A DNA stretch of 64,000 nt, taken from the NCBI RefSeq assembly GCF_037948395.1, contig NZ_CP149940.1, positions 3,968,001-4,032,000 of the forward strand. The letters run 5' to 3'. Positions 9,728 through 19,827 of the stretch are shown piece after piece. Origin of the DNA: Serratia nevei (lineage in GTDB: Bacteria; Pseudomonadota; Gammaproteobacteria; Enterobacterales; Enterobacteriaceae). The position numbers and the translations under genes were made by a program. The stretch's first letter is position 1. Each line of letters opens with the position of its first letter. The notes under the pieces are model-generated. The model made no database searches. It was not told the origin of the DNA and worked only from the letters and a program-made list of their open reading frames with translations.

Positions 9728-10702
9728 TTACTGCGCGGCGACGGTCAGGCGAGCAACACGGTTTGACTTAACGAACCGGCTTAAATCAACCGGTTTACCC
9801 TGATACTGGATCTGTACTGCCGCCGGCGCGCCGATGGTCAACTTATACGGCGCAGTGCCGGCCAGGTTCAGCTTGCCGCCCTTCTTCTGGGTGCCGCTGA
9901 ACAGCGTTTTACCGCTCGCGTCGCTCACCTGTAGCCAGCAGTCGGCGGAGAAGTCCATTACCAGCGCGTTCGGATCGGCCGCCGGCGCAGCCACGCCCGC
10001 ATCGGCGGTCGGCAGCGGCGCTTGTGCCGCCGGGGTGGTTTCCGGCAGGGTAGTCTGGCTTGGCGACACCACGGCAGGCTGCTGCTGAGCCGTGCCCGGC
10101 ACCTGAGCGGTAGCCGCCGGTGCCTGAGCCGCTGCGCCGGCATCGGCCGGCGCAGCGCTGTTGTCGGTCAACGGCACGTTGGTGCCGGCGTCGGCGTTGC
10201 CGTCGGTCAGCGGCACGGACTGCCCTTCGTTATTCTGTGAAAGCTGCGCGGAGGACTGATCGGCCATGGTGGCGATCTCTTCCTGCTGGGCCTTGTGGTT
10301 TTGCCACCACCAGGCGCCGGTCAGGCCGATCACCACGAACACGATAAGCCAGGTGAAGCTCATCAGCCAGCCGTCGCGTTTCTTGCGGCGCTTGCCCAGC
10401 GAGAAGCTTTGCATCGGCGCCACTTTCGCCATCTTCAACGGCGCCTGCTTGGACAGCATCGGCAGCAGTTCGTCTTCCGGCAAATGCACCAGCTTGGCGT
10501 AGGAACGGATGTAACCGCGCACGAAGGTGGACGCGAGGTCAGCAGACACGCTGTCTTCCTCGATATCGCGCACGGTGGACATTTTGAGACACAGGCGTTC
10601 TGCAACGGTCTGTTGGCTCAGCCCGAGTTGCTCACGGGCCTGACGCAGGCGCTGGCCCGTCGTCATGGATACGGTTTTATCTTGGGAGGCTTCAGTATTC
10701 AT
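9728..10702 (-). CDS. rodZ: Cytoskeletal protein RodZ
   Basis: A 324-residue bitopic membrane protein that couples MreB filaments to the wall-elongation machinery and maintains rod shape. The cytoplasmic N-terminus has a Cro-type helix-turn-helix ([22 protein letters not shown], split here into its first 20 residues and the rest: TVAERL). A basic stretch KRRKKRD precedes a single transmembrane helix at about residues 112-132. A Pro/Ala/Gln-rich periplasmic linker and a C-terminal DUF4115 beta domain ([16 protein letters not shown]) follow. The linker is low-complexity and probably variable among strains. The start overlaps the pilW end by 11 bases. Confidence 0.95.
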   Translation of the reverse strand: MNTEASQDKTVSMTTGQRLRQAREQLGLSQQTVAERLCLKMSTVRDIEEDSVSADLASTFVRGYIRSYAKLVHLPEDELLPMLSKQAPLKMAKVAPMQSFSLGKRRKKRDGWLMSFTWLIVFVVIGLTGAWWWQNHKAQQEEIATMADQSSAQLSQNNEGQSVPLTDGNADAGTNVPLTDNSAAPADAGAAAQAPAATAQVPGTAQQQPAVVSPSQTTLPETTPAAQAPLPTADAGVAAPAADPNALVMDFSADCWLQVSDASGKTLFSGTQKKGGKLNLAGTAPYKLTIGAPAAVQIQYQGKPVDLSRFVKSNRVARLTVAAQ

Positions 10703-11453
10703 TAGCTAAGAACTGCTGGTACTGTTTGGATTGTGGAAAACTTCGCGCTAGCTGCTTGCCATAGCGTTGAACGCTATCCTGACGGCCGGCTAACGCGGCG
10801 AAACGAATCTGTAACCATAAGCTGCTGGCGCTGGCCGGCAGAACATGCTGATAAACATCCAATAAAAGTTGCGACTGGGCGCGCTTCCCTTCTCCAAATT
10901 GCTTTTCGGCCTCCGCCAACAGCGGAGTGCCTTTGTCCGGATCGACCTTCAGCGCGCGGCTCAACAGCGTGCGCGCCTCATCGTTTTGTCCGGCCTTGAG
11001 AAAACAGTAACCTGCGTTTTCCAGGCTGTCGGCGACCTGGCCATAATCGGGCGCCAGCGCCGCAGCGCTAAACTGCTGTTGCGCCGGTACATACTGCCCT
11101 AAACCGCAAAGAAACGCACCGTAATTATTCAATACGGTGCCATTGCCTGGCGCAAGTTTGAGCGCTTGCCGATAACGCTGTTCGGCCGCGGCATTTTCAC
11201 CGATCCGCTGCGCGTAGAGCGCCATGCCCAACTGCGTGCGGTAATCCTGCGGGGCCGCGTCCAGCGCCTTTTCCAGGTTCTGGCGCGCGGCGTCCATGTC
11301 GCCTTGCTGCAGGTACTCCAGGCCCAGTTGCAACCGCGTCTGGTCCGCCTCAGAGACTTGTGCTTCCTTTTCCGGCGCTGAACCGGAACACCCGGCCAAC
11401 AACCCGGCCGCCAGCCACACACCCCACAGTTTCAGCTTCATGCCCGCATTCAT
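10692..11453 (-). CDS. pilW: PilW-like TPR lipoprotein
   Basis: A 253-residue lipoprotein (signal ending LLAGC) built of tetratricopeptide repeats, for example [20 protein letters not shown]. It is annotated in relatives as type IV pilus biogenesis/stability protein PilW, which stabilises the outer-membrane secretin complex. No pilus genes are in this window, so the function here is by family only. Two starts are possible: the ATG at 11453, or a second ATG four codons in, which gives the more usual MKLKLW signal peptide and a better distance to the aggaa ribosome site. It overlaps rodZ by 11 bases. Confidence 0.85.
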   Translation of the reverse strand: MNAGMKLKLWGVWLAAGLLAGCSGSAPEKEAQVSEADQTRLQLGLEYLQQGDMDAARQNLEKALDAAPQDYRTQLGMALYAQRIGENAAAEQRYRQALKLAPGNGTVLNNYGAFLCGLGQYVPAQQQFSAAALAPDYGQVADSLENAGYCFLKAGQNDEARTLLSRALKVDPDKGTPLLAEAEKQFGEGKRAQSQLLLDVYQHVLPASASSLWLQIRFAALAGRQDSVQRYGKQLARSFPQSKQYQQFLANEY

Positions 11454-11539
11454 TTCCTTATCGGCCGTCAGCTAACGCCCGCCAGCGACACGCTTGCGCA
11501 TAACAGGCTGTTAGATAACAAAAAATGGTGCTATAGGAT

Positions 11540-12736
11540 TCAGACCGCCCGTACGTTGATAGGTTCCCCGGCCATTTTCTTCTTCAGGGTACGCTTGGTA
11601 CGGTCGATCACTTCACCCGCCAGTTGCCCGCAGGCGGCGTCGATATCGTCACCACGGGTTTTACGAACAATAGTCGTAAAGCCGTATTCCATCAACACCT
11701 TGGAGAAACGATCCACCCGGCTGTTGGAGCTGCGGCCGTAGGGGGCGCCCGGGAACGGGTTCCATGGGATCAGGTTGATCTTGCACGGCGTGTCTTTCAG
11801 CACTTCCGCCAGCTGATGCGCATCGTCGGTGCTGTCGTTGATATGATCCAGCATCACGTACTCGACGGTCACGCGGCCCTGATTGGCGTTGGATTTTTCC
11901 AGATAGCGACGCACCGCGGACAGGAAGGTCTCGATGTTGTACTTGCGGTTGATCGGCACGATCTCATCGCGGATGGTGTCGTTCGGCGCATGCAGCGAGA
12001 TCGCCAGCGCCACGTCGATCATGTCGCCCAGCTTGTCCAGCGCCGGCACCACGCCGGAGGTAGACAGGGTCACGCGGCGTTTGGACAGGCCAAAGCCGAA
12101 GTCGTCCAGCATGATTTCCATCGCCGGCACCACGTTGTTCAGGTTGAGCAGCGGCTCGCCCATGCCCATCATCACCACGTTGGTGATCGGGCGTTGGCCG
12201 GTCACCTTCAGCGCGCCGATGATCTTCGCCGCGCGCCACACCTGGCCGATGATTTCCGACACGCGCAGGTTGCGGTTGAAGCCCTGCTGCGCCGTCGAAC
12301 AGAATTTACACTCCAGCGCGCAGCCTACCTGCGAGGAGACGCACAGCGTCGCGCGGTCGGCTTCCGGGATGTACACGGTTTCGACCTGCTGATCGCCGAC
12401 TTTAATCGCCCACTTGATGGTGCCGTCGGCCGAACGCTGTTCTTCCGCCACTTCCGGCGCGCGGATCTCCGCCACGCGCTGCAGCTTGCCGCGCAGGACT
12501 TTGTTGATGTCGGTCATCTGCTCGAAATCGTCGCAGCAGTAGTGGTAAATCCACTTCATCACCTGATCGGCGCGGAACGGTTTCTCGCCCATTTCGGCGA
12601 AGAACTCGCGCATTTGCTGGCGGTTCAGGTCCAGCAGGTTGATTTTGGCCGCAGCCGGTTGCTCCACGTTAACGGAGGGGGTAGTCAGCGAATTATTTTC
12701 AGACACGGTGTGCTCGGACGTGATGGGTTCTAACAT
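11540..12736 (-). CDS. rlmN: Dual-specificity 23S rRNA/tRNA adenine-C2 methyltransferase RlmN
   Basis: A 398-residue radical-SAM enzyme that methylates A2503 of 23S rRNA and A37 of some tRNAs. The cluster-binding motif is CALECKFC. The conserved C-terminal cysteine used for the covalent intermediate lies in [10 protein letters not shown]. An N-terminal extension makes it somewhat longer than E. coli RlmN (384); the true start could be the second methionine region, but the first ATG is usable. It lies between ndk and pilW as in E. coli. Confidence 0.97.
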   Translation of the reverse strand: MLEPITSEHTVSENNSLTTPSVNVEQPAAAKINLLDLNRQQMREFFAEMGEKPFRADQVMKWIYHYCCDDFEQMTDINKVLRGKLQRVAEIRAPEVAEEQRSADGTIKWAIKVGDQQVETVYIPEADRATLCVSSQVGCALECKFCSTAQQGFNRNLRVSEIIGQVWRAAKIIGALKVTGQRPITNVVMMGMGEPLLNLNNVVPAMEIMLDDFGFGLSKRRVTLSTSGVVPALDKLGDMIDVALAISLHAPNDTIRDEIVPINRKYNIETFLSAVRRYLEKSNANQGRVTVEYVMLDHINDSTDDAHQLAEVLKDTPCKINLIPWNPFPGAPYGRSSNSRVDRFSKVLMEYGFTTIVRKTRGDDIDAACGQLAGEVIDRTKRTLKKKMAGEPINVRAV

Positions 12737-12827
12737 AATGATCTCTGGCCTCGTTATTACACGTTATGGCGCTAAAGAATGGACAGTAAGTTGTGCATTT
12801 CAGCCCGCATGATTCGGGTGGCGGCAC

Positions 12828-12866
12828 TAAAAACACGCCCCTGACAAGTCGTCTTATCAGGGGCGC
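12828..12866 (-). terminator. Terminator of ndk
   Basis: A long stem (cgcccctga pairing with tcaggggcg, bases 12836-12844 and 12857-12865) is followed on the minus strand by a run of five T. It lies about 110 bases past the ndk stop and before rlmN. Confidence 0.85.
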
Positions 12867-12973
12867 GGCATTGTACAAATTTTAGTAGCGGGTGGCTACG
12901 GCTGAAAGGCATTCAGGGCATTTTTATTGTTTCAGCCGGTGAATGCCTGGTTATCAGCCAAGAAACGGCACGA

Positions 12974-13399
12974 TTAACGTGCGCAGATTTCGCTTTCGTT
13001 GAAGAAGTAAGCGATTTCGCGCTGTGCAGATTCAACGGAGTCGGAACCGTGCACGGCGTTAGCGGTGAAGCTGTCCGCGTAGTCGGCACGCAGGGTACCG
13101 GCCAGCGCGTTGTCCGGGTTGGTTGCGCCCATGATGTCGCGGTTGCGCTGCACGGCGTTTTCAGATTCCAGAACCTGCACCATGATTGGGCCGGAGGTCA
13201 TGAACTCAACCAGACCGTCGAAGAATGGGCGGCCTTTGTGCTCAGCGTAGAAGCCTTCAGCTTGCTCGCGAGTCAGACGCAGCATTTTAGCGGCGATGAT
13301 TTTGAAACCGGCGCGCTCGAAACGCGCATAGATAGCGCCGATGTCGTTGTTGGCTACAGCGTTTGGTTTAACGATGGAAAAGGTACGTTCTACGGTCAT
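12974..13399 (-). CDS. ndk: Nucleoside-diphosphate kinase
   Basis: A 141-residue enzyme that transfers the gamma phosphate between nucleoside di- and triphosphates. The phosphorylated histidine is His117 in NAVHGSDS. The N-terminal KPNAV loop and ATP-contacting residues are intact. Family length is standard (143 in E. coli). It is transcribed alone, with its own terminator. In E. coli several genes (pbpC, yfhM, sseA) separate ndk from sseB; here only 162 bases do. Confidence 0.98.
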   Translation of the reverse strand: MTVERTFSIVKPNAVANNDIGAIYARFERAGFKIIAAKMLRLTREQAEGFYAEHKGRPFFDGLVEFMTSGPIMVQVLESENAVQRNRDIMGATNPDNALAGTLRADYADSFTANAVHGSDSVESAQREIAYFFNESEICAR

Positions 13400-13561
13400 G
13401 ATGGCCTCTGTATGACTTCCAAAACAGGCCGGTCTGCAATGTTGCCGGCCTTCTCAAGTGGCGCAGATTATATGTGCGCCGTTAACGCTTGCCTACGGGA
13501 AAATCAACATTTCATTAAAAAAATATGATCTTCATGGGCCATTTTCGACAACGTGGTGGCG

Positions 13562-14392
13562 CTACTGGGTCTTGTCGGTAGACGGGATCAAATTGCGCAG
13601 CCAGCTGCCCCAGCGGCGCTGATAAAACGGCTGCGTATGGGAGATCAGATAGTGGCTGATGCCGCGCTCTTTCTCCGACACCAGGCAGAAATCCACCGGT
13701 TCGTCGTTCGGCGCCGTTTCGCTGGCGACGCTGCCGGCCTCGTTGATCAACGCCTCGATCTCCGCCGACTCGGCGTCCACTTCCAGCCCGATCAGCAAAT
13801 TCGGCTTCTCGTCCGCCGCCTGGTCGTGCATCAGCGCCAGAAACGCGCGGCGCACCGGCTTGCGCTGGCTGAACAGCGTGGTCAACGCGTCCACCATCGC
13901 CGACGGGTACTCTTCGGGCTGCCCCAGCAGGATTTGGGTCTCTTTGTCGACGTAATGCTCCACCGGTTTGACGACGCCGCCGGTCGCCAGCAGCATCGCC
14001 ACCTCTTCCGGGTAGAACTCCTTGCCGTACTCCGCCTTCGGGTTGAGGAACAGATCCGCGCCCTGGGTGATTTCGAACAACACCCGCGCCGGCATAGCGA
14101 TAAACGGCTGTTCGTCCTCAACGGCCTTCTGCAATGCCTCCAGCGAGGTGAAGAACGGAATGATGCTGCCGCCGTCCTGCTTCTCCCAATGCTGGATATT
14201 GACCGGCGTATCCGCGTTCAGCGCGATGTCGCCGTCCTGCTGCACCTGCTCGCTGTCGCCGAGGATCAGCACCGTGGCGTCGAGCAATTCACGGAAGAAC
14301 GCCGGGCGGTGGGCCGGCTCCGTCACCGCCAGCTTCAGCAGGCGTTCAAGTTCGTTCTCGCTCGGGGCGGCATCGTGATGATGGGCACTCAT
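13562..14392 (-). CDS. sseB: Enhanced serine-sensitivity protein SseB
   Basis: A 276-residue cytoplasmic protein with the SseB N-terminal domain (SENELERLLKLAVTEPAHRP) and SseB C-terminal domain. In E. coli, overexpression of sseB changes serine sensitivity; the molecular role is unknown. Length is slightly above E. coli (258). It is downstream of pepB on the same strand, with a hairpin terminator between, as in the E. coli order sseB-pepB-iscX. Confidence 0.93.
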   Translation of the reverse strand: MSAHHHDAAPSENELERLLKLAVTEPAHRPAFFRELLDATVLILGDSEQVQQDGDIALNADTPVNIQHWEKQDGGSIIPFFTSLEALQKAVEDEQPFIAMPARVLFEITQGADLFLNPKAEYGKEFYPEEVAMLLATGGVVKPVEHYVDKETQILLGQPEEYPSAMVDALTTLFSQRKPVRRAFLALMHDQAADEKPNLLIGLEVDAESAEIEALINEAGSVASETAPNDEPVDFCLVSEKERGISHYLISHTQPFYQRRWGSWLRNLIPSTDKTQ

Positions 14393-14417
14393 GGCAAACT
14401 CCAGGGATCAAATAACG

Positions 14418-14446
14418 AGGCCCAGCATGCTGGGCCCCGAAGATAA
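14418..14446 (-). terminator. Terminator between pepB and sseB
   Basis: The perfect palindrome ggcccagcatgctgggcc (14419-14436) is followed on the minus strand by cgttattt. A second GC-rich stem sits nearer the pepB stop at about 14459-14475. Confidence 0.6.
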
Positions 14447-14481
14447 TGCGCATTCTAGCGCCCGACGCGGCGGGCGTTCAA

Positions 14482-15777
14482 TTATTTGGCTTTGCTCAGC
14501 AGCAGATTGGCCAGGGTACGCACGCCCAAACCGGTCGCGCCGGCCGACCACTGCTCCACCGCGCCTTTGCGGTAGGTGGCGGAACAGTCGATGTGCAGCC
14601 AGCCTTGCTGGTAATTCTTGACGAAGTGCGACAGGAAGGCCGCCGCGGTGCTGGCGCCGGCGGTGTAGGCCGGGCCGGCCACGTTGTTCAGCTCGGCGAA
14701 GTTGGACGGCAGCTGGCTGCGGTGGAACTCGGCCAGCGGCAGACGCCAGAACGGCTCTTGCTCGGCGGCGGCGCTGCTCAGCAGCTCCTGCGCCAGCGCG
14801 TCGTCGAAGCTGAACAGCGCATGGTAATCGTTGCCGACCGCAGTTTTGGCCGCGCCGGTCAGGGTGGCGCAGTCGATAATCAGCTGCGGGTTCTGCTCAG
14901 AAGCGTCGATCAGGCCGTCGGCCAACACCAGGCGCCCTTCCGCATCGGTGTTCATCACCTCAACGGTTTTGCCGTTGCGGTAGCGAATGATGTCGCCCAG
15001 TTTGAAGGCGTTGCCGCTGACCATGTTGTCGGCGCAGCACAGGTACAGCTTCACGCGCTGCTTCAGGCCGCGCGCCGCCGCCAGCGCCAGGGCGCCGGTG
15101 ATGGTGGCCGCGCCGCCCATATCAGCCTTCATCGAGTCCATAAAGGCGCTCTGCTTCAGGCTATAACCGCCGGTATCGAAGGTGATGCCCTTGCCGACCA
15201 GGCAGGCAAACACCGGCGCGTCCGGGTTACCGGTCGGGTTGAAGTCGAGCGCCAGCAGTACCGGTGGGCGCTCGGAGCCGCGGCCGACGGTGTGGATGCC
15301 GGCATAGTTCTGCTCGCGCAGATCTTCACCCTTGGTGATGCGGTAGCTGACGGCATCACAGCCGACGTCGCACATCAGATCGACGGCGCGGGTCGCCAGC
15401 TGCTCCGGCCCCAGCTCTTCCGCCGGCATATTGATGGTGTCGCGCACCCAGTCTACGATCTTCAGGCGCTTATCCAGCTCCTGACGCGCGGCTTCCGGCA
15501 GCTCGGCCCATTCGACGTTGCGCTGCCCTTTCGGCCCGCGGTAGCCCTGCCAAAACGCCCAGCTGTTTTCCAAGTCCCAACCGTCGCCGGCCAGCTTGAC
15601 GTTTTTGATGCCCTGACCGTCAATTTTGCGGCCCGCGCGCTGGATCGCGCCCAGCTTGTCGGCGCCGGTCAGGTGGATGGTCATCCCTTCGCCGTTGGTG
15701 CTGAGCAGCGCTTTTTCGCCCCAACGGGCATCGGCAGGTTGTTGCGACAGCGTGACCTGCATGAATTCTGTTGTCAT
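14482..15777 (-). CDS. pepB: Aminopeptidase B (PepB)
   Basis: A 431-residue M17 leucyl-aminopeptidase-family enzyme that removes N-terminal residues from peptides in the cytoplasm. The two-metal site motif is [14 protein letters not shown]. The catalytic lysine lies in [15 protein letters not shown], and [12 protein letters not shown] also belongs to the active site. Length is close to E. coli PepB (427). An ERIC element sits in its upstream region, between pepB and the isc operon. Confidence 0.97.
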   Translation of the reverse strand: MTTEFMQVTLSQQPADARWGEKALLSTNGEGMTIHLTGADKLGAIQRAGRKIDGQGIKNVKLAGDGWDLENSWAFWQGYRGPKGQRNVEWAELPEAARQELDKRLKIVDWVRDTINMPAEELGPEQLATRAVDLMCDVGCDAVSYRITKGEDLREQNYAGIHTVGRGSERPPVLLALDFNPTGNPDAPVFACLVGKGITFDTGGYSLKQSAFMDSMKADMGGAATITGALALAAARGLKQRVKLYLCCADNMVSGNAFKLGDIIRYRNGKTVEVMNTDAEGRLVLADGLIDASEQNPQLIIDCATLTGAAKTAVGNDYHALFSFDDALAQELLSSAAAEQEPFWRLPLAEFHRSQLPSNFAELNNVAGPAYTAGASTAAAFLSHFVKNYQQGWLHIDCSATYRKGAVEQWSAGATGLGVRTLANLLLSKAK

Positions 15778-15828
15778 AGCCTTCTTACTCCGGATGTTCC
15801 CTTTATTATTTCATTAGGGCTTTATTGC

Positions 15829-15953
15829 ATACCCTATGGATTTCAAATTGCAGCTAGGCGCCCAGCGATCTCATCCCCAGGAGCTTACTCAGGTAAGTGA
15901 CTGGGGTGTGATCGTGCAGGTAACAACGCTGCGGTTTGAAAGACGACGGGTAT
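15829..15953 (+). repeat. ERIC element (125 bp)
   Basis: An enterobacterial repetitive intergenic consensus sequence. Its core has the two classic primer-site blocks back to back: ccccaggagcttactcag and gtaagtgactggggtg, forming a hairpin. The outer ends are ataccc and gggtat. It lies between the pepB start and the iscX terminator. An opposite-orientation copy occurs at about 41930-42052. Confidence 0.9.
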
Positions 15954-15965
15954 GTCGGATACAAA

Positions 15966-15994
15966 ATAAACGGGCCGCCCATGGCAGCCCGTTA
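15966..15994 (-). terminator. Terminator of the isc operon
   Basis: A stem acgggctgcc/ggcggcccgt (one mismatch, loop atg) is followed by ttatttt on the minus strand. It lies just after the iscX stop. Confidence 0.8.
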
Positions 15995-16000
15995 CGCTAT

Positions 16001-16201
16001 TTACTCCGCTTCATCTAACCAGACCAGCAGGATCGCTTCCAGTATTTTTTCGTTGGAAGCCTGCGGATCGTCGTCGAACTCTTCCAGATCGCAGATCCAC
16101 TGATGCATGTCGGTAAAACGCACGGTTTTCGGATCGGTGTCCGGGTATTGGTCGTACAGGGCTTCGCCGATTTCTCGGCTGTCGGTCCACTTCAGTCCCA
16201 T
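16001..16201 (-). CDS. iscX: Fe-S assembly protein IscX
   Basis: A 66-residue acidic protein, last gene of the isc operon. It has the IscX family sequence [19 protein letters not shown] and an acidic DLEEFDDD patch. IscX binds iron and the IscS desulfurase and tunes cluster assembly. Size equals E. coli IscX. It begins 32 bases after fdx. Confidence 0.97.
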   Translation of the reverse strand: MGLKWTDSREIGEALYDQYPDTDPKTVRFTDMHQWICDLEEFDDDPQASNEKILEAILLVWLDEAE

Positions 16202-16233
16202 TATGATCTCCGGGTTGGCGCTGCGGCTAACAA

Positions 16234-16569
16234 TTAATGCTCACGCGCGTGGTTGACGGTGTAGCGCGGCATTTCGACCACCAGATCTTCGTCGGCGACC
16301 AGCGCCTGGCAGCTCAGACGGCTTTCCGGCTCCAGCCCCCACGCTTTGTCCAGCATGTCGTCTTCCAGCTCGCTGCTCTCTTCCAGCGAATCGAAGCCTT
16401 CACGCACGATGCAGTGGCAGGTGGTGCAGGCGCAGGATTTCTCGCAGGCGTGCTCGATTTCAATGCCGTTGCGCAGCGCAACGTTGAGGATCGACTCCCC
16501 TTTTTCGGCTTCCAGAACCGCCCCTTCCGGGCAAAGATCTTGATGGGGCAGGAAAACAATTTTAGGCAT
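16234..16569 (-). CDS. fdx: [2Fe-2S] ferredoxin of the isc operon
   Basis: A 111-residue adrenodoxin-type ferredoxin that supplies electrons to IscS/IscU during cluster assembly. The four cluster ligands are Cys42, Cys48, Cys51 ([11 protein letters not shown]) and Cys87 (SRLSC). It is two bases from the hscA stop, so translation is likely coupled. Confidence 0.98.
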   Translation of the reverse strand: MPKIVFLPHQDLCPEGAVLEAEKGESILNVALRNGIEIEHACEKSCACTTCHCIVREGFDSLEESSELEDDMLDKAWGLEPESRLSCQALVADEDLVVEMPRYTVNHAREH

Positions 16570-16571
16570 GG

Positions 16572-18422
16572 TTAAACCTCATCCACAGAATGGCCAGCCA
16601 GCGCGCGGCGAATGGAAGCGTCCATGCGGCGCGCGGCAAAATCTTGCGTTTGTGCATCTAATGTTTTGATGGCGTCTTCGATAGCGGCGGGATCTTCCCC
16701 CTGCACCGCCTGCTGCAACGCCTGGGTCGCGGCGGCGATCGCCTGGCTTTCCGTCTCGCTCAGCAGCGCGGCGTCGGTGGCCAGCGCGCCCTGCAGGCTT
16801 TCCAGCACCCGCGCGGCTTCCACGCGTTGCTCCGCCAGCTTGCGCGCGCCCACGTCGCTTTGCGCGTTGGCCATCGAATCCTTGATCATGCCGGCGATTT
16901 CGCTGTCCGACAGGCCGTACGACGGCTTGACCTGGATCGACGCTTCAACGCCGGTGGATTTCTCCATTGCGGTGACGCTCAGCAGACCGTCGGCATCCAC
17001 CTGGAAGGTAACGCGAATGTGCGCCCCCCCGGCAGGCAGCGGCGGCAGGCCGCGCAGCGTGAAGCGCGCCAGCGAACGGCAATCCTGCACCAGCTCACGC
17101 TCGCCCTGCAGCACGTGGATCATCATCGCGCTCTGGCCGTCTTTGAAGGTGGTGAACTCCTGCGCGCGCGCCACCGGAATGGTGGTGTTGCGCGGGATCA
17201 CTTTCTCCACCAGGCCGCCCATGGTTTCGAGGCCCAGCGACAGCGGGATCACGTCCAGCAGCAGCATGTCGCTGTCCGGCTTGTTGCCCACCAGGATGTC
17301 GGCCTGGATCGCGGCGCCGATGGCGACCACTTTATCCGGATCGATCGACGTCAGCGGCGTGCGGCCGAAGAAGACCCCCACCTGCTCACGCACCAGCGGC
17401 ACGCGGGTGGAACCGCCGACCATCACCGCTTCCAGCACCTCGTCGGCGGCGACGCCGGCGTCTTTCAGCGCGCGGCGGCAAGCCATCAACGTACGTTTCA
17501 CCAGCGGAGCGATCAATGCTTCGAACTGGGCGCGGGTCACCTCGCCCTGCCAGCCGGCTACCTCAACGCGCACGCTGTCGGCATCGCTCAACGCGATTTT
17601 GGCGGCGATAGCGGCATCCAGCAGCTGGCGCTGCACGCCGTGGTCGCTGCGATCGGCCACGCCGGCCTGCTCGCGCAGCCAGTCGGCCAGCAGGTGATCG
17701 AAGTCGTCGCCGCCCAGCGCGGAATCGCCGCCGGTGGCCAGCACTTCGAACACGCCGCGGCTGAGGCGCAGAATGGAGATATCAAAGGTGCCGCCGCCCA
17801 GATCGTAAACCGCGATCACCCCTTCCTGGCCGGAATCCAGCCCGTAGGCGATCGCCGCCGCGGTCGGTTCATTCAGCAGGCGCAGGACGTGCAGGCCGGC
17901 CAGACGCGCCGCGTCTTTGGTGCCCTGGCGCTGCGCGTCGTCGAAGTAGGCGGGAACGGTGATCACCACGCCATCCAGCTCGCCTTCCAGCGCCGCTTGC
18001 GCGCGCGCGGACAGGGCCCGCAGGATATCGGCGGAGACGCCGACCGGGTTAACCGGGCCGGCGGCGGTGACGATCAGCGGCAGGCCGTTGTTGCTGGCCT
18101 GGAATTGATAAGGCAAGTTCGGGTAACGTTGCTGCACGTCCGCCAACGAGCGGCCCATCATGCGTTTGATGGAGCTGACGGTATTGGCCGGATCCTGCGC
18201 CGCCTGTTGGCGCGCCTCCCAGCCGACGCGCTGCGCGTCCGCCTGATAATGCACCACCGAAGGCAGCAAATGGCGGCCCTGTTCGTCGGCCAGCGTTTCC
18301 GCTTGCCCGCTGCGCACCGTGGCGACCAGCGAGTTGGTGGTGCCTAAGTCGATGCCGGCGGCCAGACGTCGCTGGTGCGGCGCGGCGCTGAGGCCAGGCT
18401 CACTAATTTGTAATAAGGCCAT
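16572..18422 (-). CDS. hscA: Hsp70-type chaperone HscA
   Basis: A 616-residue specialised DnaK paralogue that, with HscB, drives transfer of Fe-S clusters from IscU to acceptor proteins. ATPase motifs are [24 protein letters not shown] and the [12 protein letters not shown] segment. The substrate domain ends without the long DnaK C-terminal tail. Length equals E. coli HscA (616). It lies between hscB (32-base gap) and fdx. Confidence 0.98.
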   Translation of the reverse strand: MALLQISEPGLSAAPHQRRLAAGIDLGTTNSLVATVRSGQAETLADEQGRHLLPSVVHYQADAQRVGWEARQQAAQDPANTVSSIKRMMGRSLADVQQRYPNLPYQFQASNNGLPLIVTAAGPVNPVGVSADILRALSARAQAALEGELDGVVITVPAYFDDAQRQGTKDAARLAGLHVLRLLNEPTAAAIAYGLDSGQEGVIAVYDLGGGTFDISILRLSRGVFEVLATGGDSALGGDDFDHLLADWLREQAGVADRSDHGVQRQLLDAAIAAKIALSDADSVRVEVAGWQGEVTRAQFEALIAPLVKRTLMACRRALKDAGVAADEVLEAVMVGGSTRVPLVREQVGVFFGRTPLTSIDPDKVVAIGAAIQADILVGNKPDSDMLLLDVIPLSLGLETMGGLVEKVIPRNTTIPVARAQEFTTFKDGQSAMMIHVLQGERELVQDCRSLARFTLRGLPPLPAGGAHIRVTFQVDADGLLSVTAMEKSTGVEASIQVKPSYGLSDSEIAGMIKDSMANAQSDVGARKLAEQRVEAARVLESLQGALATDAALLSETESQAIAAATQALQQAVQGEDPAAIEDAIKTLDAQTQDFAARRMDASIRRALAGHSVDEV

Positions 18423-18454
18423 GTTGAAGCTTCCACAATCAGAATCAGAAGGTG

Positions 18455-18976
18455 TTACTCAAAACCCAGCAGTTTTTCTTCGAGTTGTTCAACCTGTTGC
18501 TGGAGTTTGTCCAAAAAGCGCAGCTTGCGCACGGTGTCGGCGGCATCCGCCCACTGTTCACTGTCCAACTGCTGCAGCATCAGCGCGCTGCGCTGCTTGA
18601 TGGAGACGGCCAGCCGCGCGCCGAAATCGGCCAGCAGGCTTTCCGCCTCCGGCTTGCGCTCAATGGCGTCGAGCTCTTCGCGCAGTTCCAGCTGTTCCAT
18701 CAGGAACGCGGTGTCGCGCATCGTATGCTGTTCGTTGCCCAGATCGAAGCCGTGCAAAGATAGCATATACTCCGCGCGTTTTAACGGGTGCTTCAGCGCC
18801 TGGTAGGCTTCGTTGATGGTCGCCGCCTGCTGCAACGCCATCAGGCGTTCGCGCTCCGGCTGGTTGGCGAAACGATCGGGGTGGAATTGGCGCTGCAGAT
18901 CCTGGAAGCGGGACGCAAGCAGGCTGCCGTCCACGGTGTAGCGAACTGGCAGCCCGAATAAAGTAAAGTAATCCAT
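18455..18976 (-). CDS. hscB: J-domain co-chaperone HscB
   Basis: A 173-residue J protein that delivers IscU to HscA and stimulates its ATPase. The J domain opens with YFTLFGLP and contains the HPD signature (QFHPDRF). The C-terminal three-helix bundle binds IscU. Its length is near E. coli HscB (171). It starts 62 bases after iscA; that gap holds a strong hairpin. Confidence 0.97.
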   Translation of the reverse strand: MDYFTLFGLPVRYTVDGSLLASRFQDLQRQFHPDRFANQPERERLMALQQAATINEAYQALKHPLKRAEYMLSLHGFDLGNEQHTMRDTAFLMEQLELREELDAIERKPEAESLLADFGARLAVSIKQRSALMLQQLDSEQWADAADTVRKLRFLDKLQQQVEQLEEKLLGFE

Positions 18977-19003
18977 AGCGTGCTCTGGGCGTTAGCGGAT
19001 GAA

Positions 19004-19026
19004 GTTCCCCCGCCGAAACGGGGGAG
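19004..19026 (-). other. Hairpin between iscA and hscB
   Basis: A stem of cccccg with cgggggag sits in the 62-base iscA-hscB gap. There is no U run, so it is more likely a transcript-stabilising or partial-termination structure than a full terminator. Confidence 0.5.
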
Positions 19027-19038
19027 CACGATGGACTG

Positions 19039-19362
19039 TCAGACGTTGAAACTCTCGCCGCAGCCGCATTCGCTTGAGACGTTCGGGTTGTTGAACTTGA
19101 AGCCTTCGTTCAGGCCTTCCTTAACGAAATCAAGCTCGGTGCCGTCAAGGTAGACCAGGCTCTTGCCGTCGATGATCACCTTGATGCCTTTGTCTTCAAA
19201 CACGATGTCGTCATCGTTGGCTTCGTCAACAAATTCCAGCACGTACGCCATCCCGGAGCAGCCGGAAGTTCGCACTCCCAGACGCAGGCCGAGACCTTTG
19301 CCGCGGTTCGTCAAAAACGCCTGAACACGCTGCGCAGCGCTGTCGCTCATGGTAATAGACAT
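19039..19362 (-). CDS. iscA: Iron-sulfur assembly protein IscA
   Basis: A 107-residue A-type carrier of Fe-S clusters or iron. The three ligand cysteines are Cys35 (TSGCSG) and Cys99/Cys101 (ECGCGESF). The start is set at the ATG giving MSITMSDSA, which matches the E. coli length of 107; an upstream ATG at 19380 would add six unconserved residues. Confidence 0.97.
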   Translation of the reverse strand: MSITMSDSAAQRVQAFLTNRGKGLGLRLGVRTSGCSGMAYVLEFVDEANDDDIVFEDKGIKVIIDGKSLVYLDGTELDFVKEGLNEGFKFNNPNVSSECGCGESFNV

Positions 19363-19385
19363 CACAACCTCACACTTCACATCAA

Positions 19386-19403
19386 AGCCCGGCGCAGCCG
19401 GGC
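19386..19403 (-). other. Hairpin between iscU and iscA
   Basis: The short stem gcccggc/gccgggc with loop gca lies in the 54-base iscU-iscA gap. There is no U run. It may affect differential stability of operon segments. Confidence 0.45.
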
Positions 19404-19416
19404 CGACTCAGACAAA

Positions 19417-19803
19417 TTACTTGGCGCTATGCTTGCTCTTATAGTCGGCAATCGCTGCTTTGATGGCGTCTTCAGCCAGGATCGAGCAGTGAATTTTGAC
19501 CGGCGGCAATTCCAGCTCTTCGGCGATCTGGGTGTTTTTGATCGCTTCAGCCTGATCGAGCGACTTGCCTTTCATCCATTCGGTCACCAGCGAGCTGGAG
19601 GCGATGGCGGAACCGCAGCCGTAAGTTTTAAAGCGCGCGTCTTCGATGATGCCTTCATCGTTAACCTTGATCTGCAGCTTCATCACGTCGCCGCAGGCCG
19701 GCGCCCCTACCATGCCGCTGCCGACGGTAGGATCTTCGTTGTCGAAAGAACCCACGTTGCGCGGGTTTTCATAATGATCGATTACTTTTTCGCTGTAAGC
19801 CAT
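19417..19803 (-). CDS. iscU: Fe-S cluster scaffold IscU
   Basis: A 128-residue scaffold on which IscS sulfur and iron are built into clusters. The three ligand cysteines are Cys37 (GAPACGD), Cys63 (TYGCGSA) and Cys106 (KIHCSIL). The HscA recognition motif LPPVK precedes Cys106. Family length is exact. It starts 24 bases after iscS. Confidence 0.99.
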   Translation of the reverse strand: MAYSEKVIDHYENPRNVGSFDNEDPTVGSGMVGAPACGDVMKLQIKVNDEGIIEDARFKTYGCGSAIASSSLVTEWMKGKSLDQAEAIKNTQIAEELELPPVKIHCSILAEDAIKAAIADYKSKHSAK

Positions 19804-19827
19804 GACCTTGCTCCTGAAACCTGAGAA

